Below are positions 1 to 9,545 of a DNA stretch of 64,000 bases, piece by piece. The DNA is from Marivivens aquimaris (GTDB taxonomy: Bacteria; Pseudomonadota; Alphaproteobacteria; Rhodobacterales; Rhodobacteraceae), in NCBI RefSeq assembly GCF_015220045.1, contig NZ_JADBGB010000001.1, forward strand, positions 3,093,001 to 3,157,000. The letters are read 5' to 3'. The notes beneath the pieces were generated by a model, which saw nothing but the letters and a program-made list of their open reading frames with translations, had not been told where the DNA came from and searched no databases. Every line of letters begins with the position of its first letter. Position 1 is the stretch's first letter. A program made the translations under genes and the position numbers.

Positions 1-1049
1 ACTCGACCAAAGGCAAGCGTGAGCGCGTCGGTCGTATGATGATGATGCACTCGAACAACCGTGAGGAAATCGAAGAAGCATTTGCTGGCGACATCATCGC
101 GCTTGCTGGCCTCAAAGAGACCACCACTGGTGACACCCTCTGCGACGCTCAGAAGCAGGTTGTTCTCGAAACCATGACCTTCCCAGAACCGGTTATCGAA
201 ATCGCCGTTGAACCGAAGTCGAAAGCCGACCAGGAAAAGATGGGCCTCGCCCTCGCTCGCCTGGCAGCAGAAGACCCGTCGTTCCGCGTCGAAACCAACT
301 TCGAATCCGGCCAGACCATCATGAAGGGTATGGGCGAACTTCACCTCGACATTCTCGTTGATCGCATGAAGCGTGAATTCAAGGTTGAGGCGAACATTGG
401 TGCTCCGCAGGTTGCTTACCGTGAGACCATCTCGCGCGCAGCAGACATCGACTACACGCACAAGAAACAGTCCGGTGGTACCGGTCAGTTCGCTCGCGTG
501 AAGCTCGAGATCCAGCCGACCGAGCCGGGCGAAGGTTACTCGTTCGAGAGCCGCATCGTTGGTGGTGCTGTTCCGAAGGAATACATCCCGGGCGTCGAAA
601 AGGGCATCCAGTCGGTTATGGACTCCGGTCCGCTCGCTGGCTTCCCGGTTATCGACTTCAAGGTTGCGCTGGTTGACGGTGCATTCCACGACGTCGACTC
701 GTCGGTCCTCGCCTTCGAAATCGCGACCCGTGCTGCTATGCGTGAAGGCCTGAAGAAGGCTGGCGCTAAGCTGCTCGAACCGATCATGAAGGTCGAAGTC
801 GTGACTCCGGAAGAGTACACCGGTTCGATCATCGGCGACCTCACCTCCCGTCGCGGCATGGTGCAGGGTCAGGACAGCCGCGGTAATGCCAACGTCATCT
901 CGGCGATGGTTCCGCTGGCAAACATGTTCGGCTACATCAACAACCTTCGTTCGATGTCGTCCGGCCGTGCTGTCTTCTCGATGGTCTTCGACCACTACGA
1001 CGCTGTTCCGCAGAACATCTCGGAAGAGATCCAGGCAAAGTACGCCTAA
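1..1049 (+). CDS. fusA: Elongation factor G, 3' part (partial)
   Basis: This is the C-terminal half of translation elongation factor G, the GTPase that moves tRNA and mRNA through the ribosome. The frame is open from the left edge of the window, in register with codons starting at base 3, so the start codon lies outside. The visible part holds the end of domain II (MHSNNRE and ALAGLKET motifs) and domains III-V, ending in a normal EF-G C-terminus. The nucleotide-binding domain is not in the window. It sits 81 bp before tuf with no terminator between them, as expected for the str operon (rpsL-rpsG-fusA-tuf). Codon use is strongly biased, as in highly expressed genes. Confidence 0.97.
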   Translation, partial: STKGKRERVGRMMMMHSNNREEIEEAFAGDIIALAGLKETTTGDTLCDAQKQVVLETMTFPEPVIEIAVEPKSKADQEKMGLALARLAAEDPSFRVETNFESGQTIMKGMGELHLDILVDRMKREFKVEANIGAPQVAYRETISRAADIDYTHKKQSGGTGQFARVKLEIQPTEPGEGYSFESRIVGGAVPKEYIPGVEKGIQSVMDSGPLAGFPVIDFKVALVDGAFHDVDSSVLAFEIATRAAMREGLKKAGAKLLEPIMKVEVVTPEEYTGSIIGDLTSRRGMVQGQDSRGNANVISAMVPLANMFGYINNLRSMSSGRAVFSMVFDHYDAVPQNISEEIQAKYA

Positions 1050-1130
1050 TGGCGCACGGGCAGGGGGCTTTGTCCCCTGCCTTCCCAAATTCGGCAGCCT
1101 AGCTGCCTGTGAAAGACTAAGGAGGCCATA

Positions 1131-2306
1131 ATGGCTAAGGCAAAGTTTGAACGTTCCAAACCGCACGTTAACATTGGCACGATCGGCCACGTTGACCACG
1201 GCAAAACCACTCTGACGGCAGCGATCACCAAGTACTTTGGCGATTTCAAAGCGTACGACCAGATCGACGGCGCACCGGAAGAGAAGGCCCGCGGTATCAC
1301 CATTTCGACCGCCCACGTCGAATACGAGACCGAAGCACGTCACTACGCACACGTCGACTGCCCGGGTCACGCTGACTACGTTAAGAACATGATCACCGGT
1401 GCTGCCCAGATGGACGGCGGTATCCTGGTTGTTAACGCAGCTGACGGCCCGATGCCGCAGACCCGCGAGCACATCCTTCTGGCTCGCCAGGTTGGCGTTC
1501 CGGCTCTCGTTGTGTTCATGAACAAGGTTGACCAGGTTGACGACGAGGAACTCCTCGAGCTCGTCGAAATGGAAATCCGTGAACTGCTTTCGACCTACGA
1601 CTTCCCGGGCGACGATATTCCGATCGTAGCAGGTTCGGCTCTGGCCGCTATGGAAGGCCGCGATCCGGAAATCGGCGAAGAGAAGATCAAGGCTCTGATG
1701 GCTGCTGTCGACGAGTACATCCCGACTCCGGCACGTGCTGTTGACCAGCCGTTCCTGATGCCGATCGAAGACGTGTTCTCGATCTCGGGGCGTGGTACCG
1801 TTGTGACCGGTCGTGTTGAGCGCGGTGTGATCAACGTTGGTGACGAAATCGAGATCGTGGGTATCCGCGACACCTCGAAGACCACCTGTACCGGCGTTGA
1901 AATGTTCCGCAAGCTGCTGGATCGCGGTGAAGCCGGCGACAACATCGGCGCCCTGCTGCGCGGTGTTGACCGTGAAGGCGTTGAGCGTGGCCAGGTTCTG
2001 TGTAAGCCGGGTTCGGTCAAGCCGCACACCAAGTTCGAAGCCGAGGTCTACATTCTGACCAAGGAAGAAGGCGGCCGTCACACTCCGTTCTTCGCGAACT
2101 ACCGTCCGCAGTTCTACTTCCGCACCACTGACGTCACCGGTACCTGCATCCTGCCGGAAGGCACCGAGATGGTCATGCCGGGCGACAACCTGAAGCTTCA
2201 GGGCGAACTGATCGCTCCGATCGCTATGGAAGAAGGCCTGCGCTTCGCGATCCGCGAAGGTGGCCGCACCGTTGGTTCGGGCGTTGTCTCGAAAATCATC
2301 GAGTAA
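1131..2306 (+). CDS. tuf: Elongation factor Tu
   Basis: EF-Tu delivers aminoacyl-tRNA to the ribosome as a GTP complex. The 391-residue protein has the G1 motif GHVDHGKT at residues 19-26, the G3 motif DCPGH at 76-80 and NKVD at 131-134, followed by domains II and III. The start is fixed by a strong AAGGAGG ribosome binding site and the conserved N-terminus [12 protein letters not shown]. It is the last gene of the str operon and is followed by a clear terminator. Many relatives carry a second tuf copy; only one is visible here. Confidence 0.99.
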   Translation: MAKAKFERSKPHVNIGTIGHVDHGKTTLTAAITKYFGDFKAYDQIDGAPEEKARGITISTAHVEYETEARHYAHVDCPGHADYVKNMITGAAQMDGGILVVNAADGPMPQTREHILLARQVGVPALVVFMNKVDQVDDEELLELVEMEIRELLSTYDFPGDDIPIVAGSALAAMEGRDPEIGEEKIKALMAAVDEYIPTPARAVDQPFLMPIEDVFSISGRGTVVTGRVERGVINVGDEIEIVGIRDTSKTTCTGVEMFRKLLDRGEAGDNIGALLRGVDREGVERGQVLCKPGSVKPHTKFEAEVYILTKEEGGRHTPFFANYRPQFYFRTTDVTGTCILPEGTEMVMPGDNLKLQGELIAPIAMEEGLRFAIREGGRTVGSGVVSKIIE

Positions 2307-2331
2307 TTCGGACCAAAATCCGGACTACACT

Positions 2332-2359
2332 AAGGGTCGCCGAAAGGCGGCCCTTTTTT
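2332..2359 (+). terminator. Rho-independent terminator after tuf
   Basis: A 10-bp stem with one G-U pair and a GAAA tetraloop (arms 2332-2341 and 2346-2355) runs into a T tract. It ends the str operon 25 bases after the tuf stop. Confidence 0.9.
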
Positions 2360-2420
2360 CTATGTGCCCTACGGTGATTTTCCTTATTTTATGATTGATA
2401 AGGTGTTCCACCACGTGTAT

Positions 2421-2541
2421 TGGGCGCGAGTTCGCTATCGGCGAACGAGGGATAGGGGATTCGTTCCCTGTCTAGGTTCGACGTGGGGAGGCAATGGTGC
2501 TCTCTCGACCTCTCAACCAAAAGCCGCGAAAGGCAATGTAT
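2421..2541 (+). promoter_or_regulatory. rpsJ (S10 operon) leader with two tandem hairpins
   Basis: Two consecutive stem-loops precede rpsJ. The first pairs 2430-2435 with 2441-2446. The second is a 9-bp stem (2451-2459 with 2464-2472) closing a UUCG loop. The second contains the 11-mer GGATTCGTTCC (2457-2467), which recurs in the leader before rplB. Neither hairpin has a T tract, so they look like RNA control elements rather than terminators. In other bacteria the S10 leader is the target of autogenous control by L4; whether that applies here is inference. The upstream stretch 2360-2420 is AT-rich and may hold the promoter. Confidence 0.45.
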
Positions 2542-2856
2542 ATGGCCGCACAAAGCCAAAACATCCGCATTCGGCTGAAAGCTTTCGATTACCGCGTTCT
2601 GGATGCGTCCACCGCAGAAATCGTAAGCACCGCGAAACGTACTGGCGCATCCGTGCGCGGTCCGATTCCGCTGCCGAACAAGATTGAGAAATTCACCGTT
2701 CTGCGTGGTCCGCACATCGACAAGAAGTCGCGCGACCAGTTCGAGATCCGCACCCACAAGCGTCTGCTTGATATCGTGAATCCGACTCCGCAGACCGTAG
2801 ATGCCCTGATGAAGCTCGACCTCGCCGCTGGCGTTGACGTCGAGATCAAAGTTTAA
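2542..2856 (+). CDS. rpsJ: 30S ribosomal protein S10
   Basis: S10 is a component of the 30S head and, in other bacteria, the NusB partner in antitermination. The 104-residue reading from ATG 2542 ([15 protein letters not shown]) matches the family length of about 103. In-frame ATGs at 2494 and 2536 would add residues the family lacks. The ribosome binding site is weak for all of them, so 2536 is a possible alternative. First gene of the S10 cluster, 11 bp before rplC. Confidence 0.96.
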   Translation: MAAQSQNIRIRLKAFDYRVLDASTAEIVSTAKRTGASVRGPIPLPNKIEKFTVLRGPHIDKKSRDQFEIRTHKRLLDIVNPTPQTVDALMKLDLAAGVDVEIKV

Positions 2857-2867
2857 GGGGGATTACC

Positions 2868-3593
2868 ATGCGTTCTGGCGTTATTGCTAAGAAAATCGGT
2901 ATGACCCGTCTGTTCATGGAAGATGGTAAGCAGATCCCTGTGACCGTTCTCCAGCTGGACAGCCTGCAGGTCGTCGCTCAGCGCACCGTTGACAAAGATG
3001 GCTACACCGCCGTTCAGCTCGGTGCTGGTGTTGCCAAGACCAAGCGCGTTTCGAAGCCCCTCCGTGGTTACTTCGCTGCCGCCAAGGTCGAACCCAAGCG
3101 TAAAGTCGCGGAATTCCGCGTCAGCGCAGAAAACCTGATTCCGGTTGGCGCCGAAATCATCGCAGACCACTACGTTGCCGGCCAGTTCGTCGACGTATCG
3201 GGTACTTCGATCGGTAAAGGCTTTGCCGGTGCGATGAAGCGTCACAACTTCGGTGGTCTTCGCGCTACTCACGGTGTTTCGATCTCGCACCGTTCGCACG
3301 GTTCGGTCGGTCAGTGTCAGGATCCGGGTCGCATCTTCAAAGGTAAGAAGATGGCCGGTCACATGGGTGCTGCCCGCGTTACCACTCAGAACCTTCAGGT
3401 TGTTCGCACCGATGCGGACCGTGGCCTGATCATGGTTAAGGGTGCTGTTCCGGGTTCGAAGGGTGGCTGGGTCACCATCAAGGACGCTGTCAAAAAAGCA
3501 GCTCCTGAAAACCTGGTTCTGCCTGCTGCACTGAAGTCGGACGCTGCACCGGCGGCTGCTGCTGTTGAAGGAGGCGAAAACAATGAAGGCTGA
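2868..3593 (+). CDS. rplC: 50S ribosomal protein L3
   Basis: L3 is an early-assembling 50S protein near the peptidyl transferase centre. The 241-residue protein starts [16 protein letters not shown] after a GGGGG-type ribosome binding site and contains the L3 signature region around residues 120-160 ([14 protein letters not shown]). The C-terminal tail is Ala/Glu-rich and slightly longer than in E. coli. Its last 11 bases overlap the start of rplD, and the rplD ribosome binding site lies inside it, so the two are likely translationally coupled. Confidence 0.98.
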   Translation: MRSGVIAKKIGMTRLFMEDGKQIPVTVLQLDSLQVVAQRTVDKDGYTAVQLGAGVAKTKRVSKPLRGYFAAAKVEPKRKVAEFRVSAENLIPVGAEIIADHYVAGQFVDVSGTSIGKGFAGAMKRHNFGGLRATHGVSISHRSHGSVGQCQDPGRIFKGKKMAGHMGAARVTTQNLQVVRTDADRGLIMVKGAVPGSKGGWVTIKDAVKKAAPENLVLPAALKSDAAPAAAAVEGGENNEG

Positions 3594-4203
3594 AGCAATC
3601 AAGCTTGATGGCGCTGCCGCTGGTTCCGTCGAACTCAACGACGAAATCTTCGGTCTCGAGCCGCGTGCCGACATCCTGCACCGCGTAGTCCGCTGGCAGC
3701 GTGCCAAGGCTCAGCAGGGTACTCACAAGGTCCTGACCAAGTCGGAAGTCTCGTACTCGACCAAGAAGATCTACAAGCAGAAGGGCACCGGCGGCGCACG
3801 TCACGGTTCCAAGAAAGCTCCGATCTTCCGTCACGGTGGTGTATACAAGGGTCCGACCCCGCGTTCGCACGCTCACGACCTGACCAAGAAGTTCCGCAAG
3901 CTCGGCCTGTGCCACGCTCTGTCGGCTAAGGCGAAGGCTGGTGAACTGGTCGTTGTCGAAAGCCTGGATCTGGCTGACGCCAAGACCTCGGCTCTGTCGA
4001 AGCAGGTTGCCAACCTCGGTTGGAAGCGTGCGCTGATCATCGACGGTGCTTCGGTTGACGAAGGCTTCGCAAAGGCTGCGCGTAACATGCAAAACCTGGA
4101 CGTTCTGCCCACCATGGGTGCTAACGTCTACGACATCCTGAAGTCGGACACTCTCGTTCTGACCAAGGCTGGTGTCGAAGCACTGGAGGCCCGTCTGAAA
4201 TGA
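3583..4203 (+). CDS. rplD: 50S ribosomal protein L4
   Basis: L4 lines the exit tunnel and, in E. coli, represses its own operon. The 206-residue protein starts at [10 protein letters not shown], chosen because AAGGAGG (3568-3574) lies 8 bases upstream; an ATG at 3565 would be out of place with the binding site. The tunnel loop region [11 protein letters not shown] is present. It overlaps rplC by 11 bp and rplW by 4 bp (ATGA). Confidence 0.98.
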   Translation: MKAEAIKLDGAAAGSVELNDEIFGLEPRADILHRVVRWQRAKAQQGTHKVLTKSEVSYSTKKIYKQKGTGGARHGSKKAPIFRHGGVYKGPTPRSHAHDLTKKFRKLGLCHALSAKAKAGELVVVESLDLADAKTSALSKQVANLGWKRALIIDGASVDEGFAKAARNMQNLDVLPTMGANVYDILKSDTLVLTKAGVEALEARLK

Positions 4204-4496
4204 GCACGAAGCCCGCACACTACGACGTGATCCGCAAGCCGATCATCACCGAGAAAGCAACCATGGCATCCGAAAACGGTGCAGTTGTCTTCGAAGTAGC
4301 GGTCGACGCGAACAAGCCGCAGATCAAAGAAGCTGTTGAAGCTGTCTTTGGTGTGAAGGTGAAAGCGGTCAACACCGTTGTAACCAAAGGCAAGGTTAAG
4401 CGTTTCCGCGGTACCATCGGTACTCGTAACACGGTTAAAAAGGCCTACGTCACCCTCGAAGAGGGTAACACCATCGACGTCACCACCGGCCTCTAA
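4200..4496 (+). CDS. rplW: 50S ribosomal protein L23
   Basis: L23 sits at the tunnel exit and is the docking site for trigger factor and SRP. The 98-residue product starts [20 protein letters not shown], the usual L23 N-terminus. Its start overlaps the rplD stop as ATGA. A strong terminator follows at once, which is unusual because rplW and rplB normally run on without a break. Confidence 0.98.
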   Translation: MSTKPAHYDVIRKPIITEKATMASENGAVVFEVAVDANKPQIKEAVEAVFGVKVKAVNTVVTKGKVKRFRGTIGTRNTVKKAYVTLEEGNTIDVTTGL

Positions 4497-4522
4497 GGTC
4501 TGCTGGTACCATCGTATTGAAG

Positions 4523-4553
4523 AAGGCCCCCGCCACGCGCGGGGGCCTTTTTT
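4523..4553 (+). terminator. Terminator between rplW and rplB
   Basis: An 11-bp GC-rich perfect stem (4523-4533 with 4539-4549), a 5-nt loop and a run of six T residues make a textbook intrinsic terminator. It lies within the S10 cluster, so it may act as an attenuator, or rplB may have its own promoter. Confidence 0.9.
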
Positions 4554-4751
4554 ATGAGGGCAGCGCCCTAACGCAATGCCTTTTCCATAAAAGGCTCAAG
4601 TGCTCTCGACAGTAGGCAGCTTCCCTGCTACTGACGCGCAATCGCGAGGCCTCGGATTCGTTCCGGGGCCTGTGATTTTATACGATGGGGACCTTAGGGG
4701 CCCTTTAACTGCCGGGAGTAACCTCCCGCAAAGCAACGGAAGACAGAGAAC
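4554..4751 (+). promoter_or_regulatory. rplB leader with structured RNA
   Basis: This 198-bp gap before rplB holds a 9-bp hairpin (4647-4655 with 4663-4671, one G-U pair) whose apical part is GGATTCGTTCC (4654-4664), the same 11-mer as in the rpsJ leader. A smaller hairpin (GGGAG TAA CCTCCC) lies near 4716-4730 just before the ribosome binding site. No open reading frame looks real. The gap probably contains a promoter that restarts transcription after the rplW terminator. Confidence 0.4.
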
Positions 4752-5591
4752 ATGGCACTCAAGTCGTATAAGCCGACGACGCCGGGCCAGCGTGGACTGG
4801 TTCTGATCGACCGTTCGGAGCTTTGGAAAGGTCGTCCGGTCAAGGCCCTCACCGAGGGTCTGACCAGCAAGGGCGGTCGGAACAATACCGGACGGATCAC
4901 GATGCGCCGTCGTGGTGGTGGTGTAAAGCGCCTCTACCGTATCGTTGATTTCAAGCGTACTAAGTTCGACGTATCGGGCACCGTAGCCCGCATTGAATAC
5001 GACCCGAACCGTACCGCTTTCATCGCCCTCATCCAGTATGATGATGGTGAGCAAGCATACATCCTCGCTCCGCAGCGTCTGGCTGTTGGTGACAAGGTTG
5101 TCGCTTCGGCAAAGGCCGACATCAAGCCGGGTAACGCTATGCCGTTCTCGGGCCTGCCGATCGGTACCATTGTCCACAACGTAGAACTGAAGCCCGGTAA
5201 GGGTGGTCAGCTGGCTCGCGCCGCTGGTACCTATGCCCAGTTCGTCGGTCGTGACGGCGGCTACGCACAGATCCGCCTTTCGTCGGGTGAACTGCGTCTC
5301 GTTCGTCAGGAATGCATGGCCACCGTTGGTGCCGTGTCGAACCCCGACAACTCGAACCAAGACTTCGGTAAAGCTGGCCGTATGCGTCACAAGGGCATCC
5401 GCCCGAGCGTCCGCGGTGTTGCTATGAACCCGATTGACCACCCGCACGGCGGTGGTGAAGGCCGTACCTCGGGTGGCCGTCACCCGGTTACCCCGTGGGG
5501 TAAGCCGACCAAGGGTGCTCGTACCCGCAACAAGAAGAAGGCGTCGTCGAAGCTGATTCTGCGTTCGCGTCACGCCAAGAAAGGGCGCTAA
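4752..5591 (+). CDS. rplB: 50S ribosomal protein L2
   Basis: L2 is a universally conserved 50S protein needed for subunit joining and peptidyl transfer. The 279-residue product begins [16 protein letters not shown] and has the conserved C-terminal [13 protein letters not shown] segment containing the essential His. It opens the second transcription segment of the S10 cluster and is 3 bp from rpsS. Confidence 0.99.
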   Translation: MALKSYKPTTPGQRGLVLIDRSELWKGRPVKALTEGLTSKGGRNNTGRITMRRRGGGVKRLYRIVDFKRTKFDVSGTVARIEYDPNRTAFIALIQYDDGEQAYILAPQRLAVGDKVVASAKADIKPGNAMPFSGLPIGTIVHNVELKPGKGGQLARAAGTYAQFVGRDGGYAQIRLSSGELRLVRQECMATVGAVSNPDNSNQDFGKAGRMRHKGIRPSVRGVAMNPIDHPHGGGEGRTSGGRHPVTPWGKPTKGARTRNKKKASSKLILRSRHAKKGR

Positions 5592-5594
5592 GAC

Positions 5595-5873
5595 ATGACT
5601 CGCTCTGTATGGAAAGGCCCGTTCGTAGATGCTTACGTGCTTAAGAAAGCCGAAGCAGCTCGCGAAGCTAGCCGCAATGAAGTCATCAAGATCTGGTCGC
5701 GCCGCTCGACGATCCTGCCCCAGTTCGTGGGCCTGACGTTTGGCGTTTACAACGGTCAGAAGCACATCCCCGTGCTGGTTACTGAAGACATGATCGGTCA
5801 GAAGTTCGGTGAATATTCGCCGACCCGTACTTATTACGGACACGCTGCCGACAAGAAAGCGAAGCGGAAGTAA
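5595..5873 (+). CDS. rpsS: 30S ribosomal protein S19
   Basis: S19 binds 16S rRNA in the 30S head with S13. The 92-residue protein ([18 protein letters not shown]) has the family length and the conserved C-terminal [21 protein letters not shown] segment, here split by no gap. It lies 3 bp after rplB and 3 bp before rplV. Confidence 0.99.
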   Translation: MTRSVWKGPFVDAYVLKKAEAAREASRNEVIKIWSRRSTILPQFVGLTFGVYNGQKHIPVLVTEDMIGQKFGEYSPTRTYYGHAADKKAKRK

Positions 5874-5876
5874 GTC

Positions 5877-6257
5877 ATGGGCAAGGCACAGAACCCCCGC
5901 CGCGTGGCCGACAACGAAGCCATGGCAAAAGCCAAAATGCTTCGCACCAGCCCGCAGAAACTGAACCTCGTCGCCGCAATGATCCGCGGCAAGAAGGTCG
6001 AGAAGGCTCTCGCCGACCTCACCTTCTCGAACAAGCGGATCGCTCAGGACGTGAAGAAGTGTCTTCAGTCCGCTATTGCGAACGCCGAGAACAACCATAA
6101 CCTCGACGTCGACGAACTCGTCGTTGCAGAAGCCTTCGTTGGTAAGAACCTGACCATGAAGCGCGGTCGTCCGCGTGCACGTGGTCGTTTCGGCAAGATC
6201 ATGAAGCCGTTTTCGGAACTGACCATCAAGGTGCGTCAGATTGAGGAGCAAGCCTAA
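5877..6257 (+). CDS. rplV: 50S ribosomal protein L22
   Basis: L22 lines the peptide exit tunnel. The 126-residue protein has the typical core ([21 protein letters not shown]) and the hairpin loop residues [13 protein letters not shown] that reach into the tunnel. Its TAA stop shares one base with the ATG of rpsC. Confidence 0.99.
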   Translation: MGKAQNPRRVADNEAMAKAKMLRTSPQKLNLVAAMIRGKKVEKALADLTFSNKRIAQDVKKCLQSAIANAENNHNLDVDELVVAEAFVGKNLTMKRGRPRARGRFGKIMKPFSELTIKVRQIEEQA

Positions 6258-6964
6258 TGGGTAATAAAGTAAATCCCGTCGGTATGCGCCTGCAGGTCAA
6301 CCGCACCTGGGACAGCCGCTGGTACGCCGACACTAAAGACTACGGTGATCTTCTTCTTGAAGACCTTCAGATCAAGGACTTCATCAAGAAAGAGTGCAAG
6401 GCCGCTGGCATTGCACGCGTAATCATCGAGCGTCCGCACAAGAAGTGCCGCGTGACCATTCACGCTGCGCGTCCGGGCGTTATCATCGGCAAAAAAGGCG
6501 CCGATATCGAAGTTCTCCGCAAGAAGCTGGCTAACCTGACTTCGTCGGAACTGCACCTGAACATCGTTGAAGTCCGCAAGCCGGAACTCGACGCTCAGCT
6601 GGTTGCAGAATCGATCGGTCAGCAGCTCGAGCGTCGTGTGTCGTTCCGCCGCGCCATGAAGCGTGCGGTTCAGAACGCCATGCGCATGGGTGCTCTCGGC
6701 ATCCGTGTGAACGTCGCCGGTCGTCTTGGTGGCGCTGAAATCGCACGTACCGAATGGTACCGCGAAGGTCGTGTGCCGCTGCACACCCTGCGTGCCGACA
6801 TCGACTACGCCCTTTATGAAGCCTCGACCCCGTACGGCATCATCGGCATCAAGGTCTGGATCTTCAAAGGTGAGATCATGGAGCACGATCCGATGGCACG
6901 TGACCGTCGTCAGGCCGAGCTGCAAGATGGTCCGAGCCCTCGTGGCGCCGGCGGCCGTCGCTAA
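6257..6964 (+). CDS. rpsC: 30S ribosomal protein S3
   Basis: S3 forms part of the mRNA entry site. The 235-residue protein has an N-terminal KH domain with the RNA-binding [11 protein letters not shown] motif near residues 74-84 and the conserved C-terminal S3 domain. It overlaps rplV by one base (TAATG) and is 13 bp from rplP. Confidence 0.99.
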   Translation: MGNKVNPVGMRLQVNRTWDSRWYADTKDYGDLLLEDLQIKDFIKKECKAAGIARVIIERPHKKCRVTIHAARPGVIIGKKGADIEVLRKKLANLTSSELHLNIVEVRKPELDAQLVAESIGQQLERRVSFRRAMKRAVQNAMRMGALGIRVNVAGRLGGAEIARTEWYREGRVPLHTLRADIDYALYEASTPYGIIGIKVWIFKGEIMEHDPMARDRRQAELQDGPSPRGAGGRR

Positions 6965-6977
6965 GGAGTAATGAACA

Positions 6978-7391
6978 ATGCTTCAGCCTAAGCGTACAAA
7001 ATTCCGCAAAATGCACAAAGGCCGTATCCACGGCCAGGCAAAAGGCGGTTCGGATCTCAACTTCGGCACCTATGGCCTCAAAGCCACTGAGCCGGAGCGT
7101 GTAACCGCTCGCCAGATCGAAGCCGCTCGTCGTGCTCTGACCCGTCACATGAAGCGTCAGGGCCGCGTTTGGATCCGTATCTTCCCGGACCTGCCGGTAT
7201 CGGCAAAGCCTATCGAAGTTCGTATGGGTAAAGGTAAGGGTTCCGTGGACCGTTGGACCTGCAAGGTCAAGCCGGGCCGCGTGATGTTCGAAATCGACGG
7301 CGTGAACGAAGAGATCGCCCGTGAGGCCCTGCGCCTTGCAGCTATGAAGCTGCCGGTTAAGACCCGCACCGTAGTTCGCGAAGACTGGTAA
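6978..7391 (+). CDS. rplP: 50S ribosomal protein L16
   Basis: L16 helps position the A-site tRNA. The 137-residue product begins [16 protein letters not shown], the usual L16 N-terminus. In E. coli, L16 Arg81 is hydroxylated by the 2OG oxygenase RoxA/YcfD; the corresponding region here is the [10 protein letters not shown] segment. A terminator follows, and the next plus-strand gene rpmC is 970 bp away, across an antisense oxygenase gene. Confidence 0.99.
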   Translation: MLQPKRTKFRKMHKGRIHGQAKGGSDLNFGTYGLKATEPERVTARQIEAARRALTRHMKRQGRVWIRIFPDLPVSAKPIEVRMGKGKGSVDRWTCKVKPGRVMFEIDGVNEEIAREALRLAAMKLPVKTRTVVREDW

Positions 7392-7411
7392 TCCGGTCTG
7401 CAAGAATTAAG

Positions 7412-7438
7412 AAAGGCGCCCTTCAGGGCGCCTTTTTT
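7412..7438 (+). terminator. Terminator after rplP
   Basis: A 10-bp perfect stem (7412-7421 with 7426-7435), TTCA loop and T tract end the rplB-rplP segment. It lies between two convergent genes. Confidence 0.9.
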
Positions 7439-7461
7439 GTTTCGGACGTTGGGAGTGAAAA

Positions 7462-8082
7462 TCACTCCCACTTGTAATTGAAGCTGACGCTGACGCGGTC
7501 GAACTCGGACGTGTTGGCGGGAACCTCGTGGCGCAGCCAGCTTTCCCACAGCAGCACATCGCCGATTTCAGGCTTCACGTAGATGAAAGCCTTCAGGTCG
7601 CGGCGGCAGTCTTTGATACGGGGCGGGGCGGCCATCATCATAGCGTGGCGCGGGTCTTCGAGTTTCAGGGCCGAGGTGCCCTCGGGCATCGATACATAGG
7701 TCGTGCCCGAGATGACTGAGTGCGGGTGGATGTGCGAGCCGTGACCGCCGGCTTCGGGTAGGATGTTGATCCAGAGATCTTCAAGCACCAACTTGCGGCC
7801 GTCGAGGTTGAACTCGAGGTCTTCGGCAAACTTGGCGACGTGTTCATCCAGCGCCTCTTTGACTGCGGCGAAGATCGGGAAGCGCCACGGCAGGTCGGCG
7901 AGGGAGGCGTAGGAGGTGTACCCCGGATAGCCGTTCTCTTCGCACCACTCCATGCCCGCTTCGTCGTCGTCCATGATCGCGTAGCAGCTGTCGTGCAGCT
8001 CTTCTTCGTCAACGCCAGAGCCGTACTCGTTAAGGCGTGCGCGATAGAGGCGGGTGACGAAGAGGGATTCGATTTCTGCCAT
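7462..8082 (-). CDS. Putative 2-oxoglutarate/Fe(II) oxygenase (TIGR02466-like)
   Basis: The 206-residue protein resembles the small TIGR02466 / 2OG-FeII_Oxy_5 family of predicted non-haem iron oxygenases. A His cluster SHIHPHSVISG (residues 116-126), a later His in WLRHEVP (185) and an Arg in EFDRVSVSFNY (196) match the expected iron- and 2-oxoglutarate-binding positions of a jelly-roll fold. No signal peptide is seen, so it should be cytosolic. It lies antisense between rplP and rpmC, convergent with the first and divergent from the second. Its substrate is unknown. Known ribosomal oxygenases modify L16, L27 and S12, so a ribosomal substrate is an attractive guess but only a guess. Confidence 0.75.
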   Translation of the reverse strand: MAEIESLFVTRLYRARLNEYGSGVDEEELHDSCYAIMDDDEAGMEWCEENGYPGYTSYASLADLPWRFPIFAAVKEALDEHVAKFAEDLEFNLDGRKLVLEDLWINILPEAGGHGSHIHPHSVISGTTYVSMPEGTSALKLEDPRHAMMMAAPPRIKDCRRDLKAFIYVKPEIGDVLLWESWLRHEVPANTSEFDRVSVSFNYKWE

Positions 8083-8362
8083 GTGGATGTCCTCCGGATA
8101 TTGGGTGCGCTCTACGTACCCGTTGACCTGTGCACCTTAAACTGCTGTTATCGGAGTTGTGAAAGACACAACCGCGCGGCGGGCCTGATTTTATTGGCCG
8201 ACGCATAAGTAAGGGTTGCTCTTCCATACCCCCTCCACTATGTAGCGGCATCTCACGATTCCCCATTGCGGGATTCGTGTGCTTTTAGTTTGCCCACCAG
8301 GCCAATGAGTGACCCGTAGGAAATTCGTGCGGAGCTCTCTGGTGTAAGGAAAGGACAAGGCG
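8083..8362 (+). promoter_or_regulatory. Divergent promoter region and rpmC leader
   Basis: This 280-bp gap separates the oxygenase gene (minus) from rpmC (plus) and must hold promoters for both. A hairpin pairs 8254-8258 with 8275-8279 and, past one T-T mismatch, 8260-8263 with 8270-8273. Its 3' arm carries GGATTCGT (8271-8278), the first 8 bases of the 11-mer found in the rpsJ and rplB leaders. No clear -35/-10 pair can be assigned by eye. Confidence 0.35.
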
Positions 8363-8560
8363 ATGGACGCCAACGAACTTCGTAACAAGACCCCGGAGCA
8401 GCTCCGGGAAGAGCTTGTCTCGCTGAAGAAAGAGCAGTTCAACCTGCGCTTCCAGCAGGCCACTGGCCAACTCGAGAACACTGCGCGCATGCGCAAGGTC
8501 AAGCGCGACGCTGCTCGCGTTCTGACTATCCTGAACCAAAAAGCTGCTGCGGAGGCCTAA
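8363..8560 (+). CDS. rpmC: 50S ribosomal protein L29
   Basis: L29 is a small helical protein next to L23 at the tunnel exit. The 65-residue product ([18 protein letters not shown], then [17 protein letters not shown]) is a standard L29. It follows an AAGGAAAGGA ribosome binding region and opens the third segment of the ribosomal cluster, 3 bp before rpsQ. Confidence 0.98.
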   Translation: MDANELRNKTPEQLREELVSLKKEQFNLRFQQATGQLENTARMRKVKRDAARVLTILNQKAAAEA

Positions 8561-8563
8561 GAC

Positions 8564-8794
8564 ATGCCCAAGCGTATTCTCCAGGGTGTTGTCACCTCGA
8601 GCCAGAACGAACAGACCGTAACCGTGCTCGTCGAGCGCCGTTTCAAGCACCCGCTGCTGCACAAGACTGTTCGTAAGTCGAAGAAGTACCGTGCTCATGA
8701 CGAGCACAACAAGTTCGCCATCGGTGACACCGTCCGTATTCAGGAATGTGCACCGAAGTCGAAAACCAAACGCTGGGAAGTCATCGACGCCTAA
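8564..8794 (+). CDS. rpsQ: 30S ribosomal protein S17
   Basis: S17 is a primary 16S rRNA-binding protein with an OB fold. The 76-residue product contains the conserved core [20 protein letters not shown] and ends with [11 protein letters not shown] 77-bp gap with the sequence CGGGAGTAACC precedes the next gene rplN. Confidence 0.98.
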   Translation: MPKRILQGVVTSSQNEQTVTVLVERRFKHPLLHKTVRKSKKYRAHDEHNKFAIGDTVRIQECAPKSKTKRWEVIDA

Positions 8795-8871
8795 TGGTGT
8801 CGATCTCAGTTAATCGAAACCCTGAGGGTAAGGGCGATACTGCAAGCCCCCTCAAAGGTCGGGAGTAACCC

Positions 8872-9240
8872 ATGATCCAGATGCAGACCAATCTGGATGT
8901 CGCTGATAACTCTGGCGCTCGCCGAGTTCAGTGCATCAAGGTCCTCGGCGGTTCGCACCGCCGTTATGCGTCGGTTGGTGACATCATCGTTGTTTCGGTG
9001 AAAGAAGCCATCCCGCGCGGCCGCGTAAAGAAAGGTGACGTCCGTAAGGCCGTCGTCGTTCGCACCGCCAAAGAAGTTCGCCGTGAAGACGGCACTGCAA
9101 TCCGCTTTGACCGCAACGCTGCTGTTATCCTGAATAACAACGGTGAACCGGTTGGCACCCGTATCTTCGGACCGGTTGTTCGCGAACTGCGCGCTAAGAA
9201 CTTCATGAAAATCATCTCGCTTGCTCCGGAGGTGCTGTAA
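8872..9240 (+). CDS. rplN: 50S ribosomal protein L14
   Basis: L14 contributes to the inter-subunit bridge and binds the silencing factor RsfS in other bacteria. The 122-residue product begins [20 protein letters not shown], an exact family-type start, and has the usual length. The 3' base of its TAA is the first base of the rplX ATG. Confidence 0.99.
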   Translation: MIQMQTNLDVADNSGARRVQCIKVLGGSHRRYASVGDIIVVSVKEAIPRGRVKKGDVRKAVVVRTAKEVRREDGTAIRFDRNAAVILNNNGEPVGTRIFGPVVRELRAKNFMKIISLAPEVL

Positions 9241-9545
9241 TGGCTGCTAAGCTCCGTAAAGGCGATAATGTCGTCGTTCTCGCTGGTAAGGACAAAGGCA
9301 AAACCGGTCAGATCACTTCGGTTGATCCGGCTGCCGGTAAAGCTGTTGTCGACGGTGTAAACGTCGCCATCCGCCACCAGAAGCAGAGCCAGACCGCACA
9401 GGGCGGCCGCCTTCCTAAGGCGATGCCGATCCAGCTGTCGAACCTGGCAATCGTTGACGCAAACGGTAAAGCAACCCGCGTTGGCTTCCGCATGGAAGAC
9501 GGCAAGAAGGTACGCTTCGCCAAGACTACTGGGGACGTTATCTGA
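9240..9545 (+). CDS. rplX: 50S ribosomal protein L24
   Basis: L24 initiates 50S assembly. The 101-residue protein has the KOW motif near the N-terminus ([19 protein letters not shown]). It overlaps rplN by one base and rplE by one base (TGATG), so translation is probably coupled through all three genes. Confidence 0.99.
   Translation: MAAKLRKGDNVVVLAGKDKGKTGQITSVDPAAGKAVVDGVNVAIRHQKQSQTAQGGRLPKAMPIQLSNLAIVDANGKATRVGFRMEDGKKVRFAKTTGDVI

Noticed and set aside
4596..6251. A 551-codon open frame antisense to rplB-rpsS-rplV
   Set aside because: It lies wholly opposite well-established ribosomal genes, shows no family motifs and follows from their codon bias. The same holds for long antisense frames at 16814-18484 and 33336-35291.
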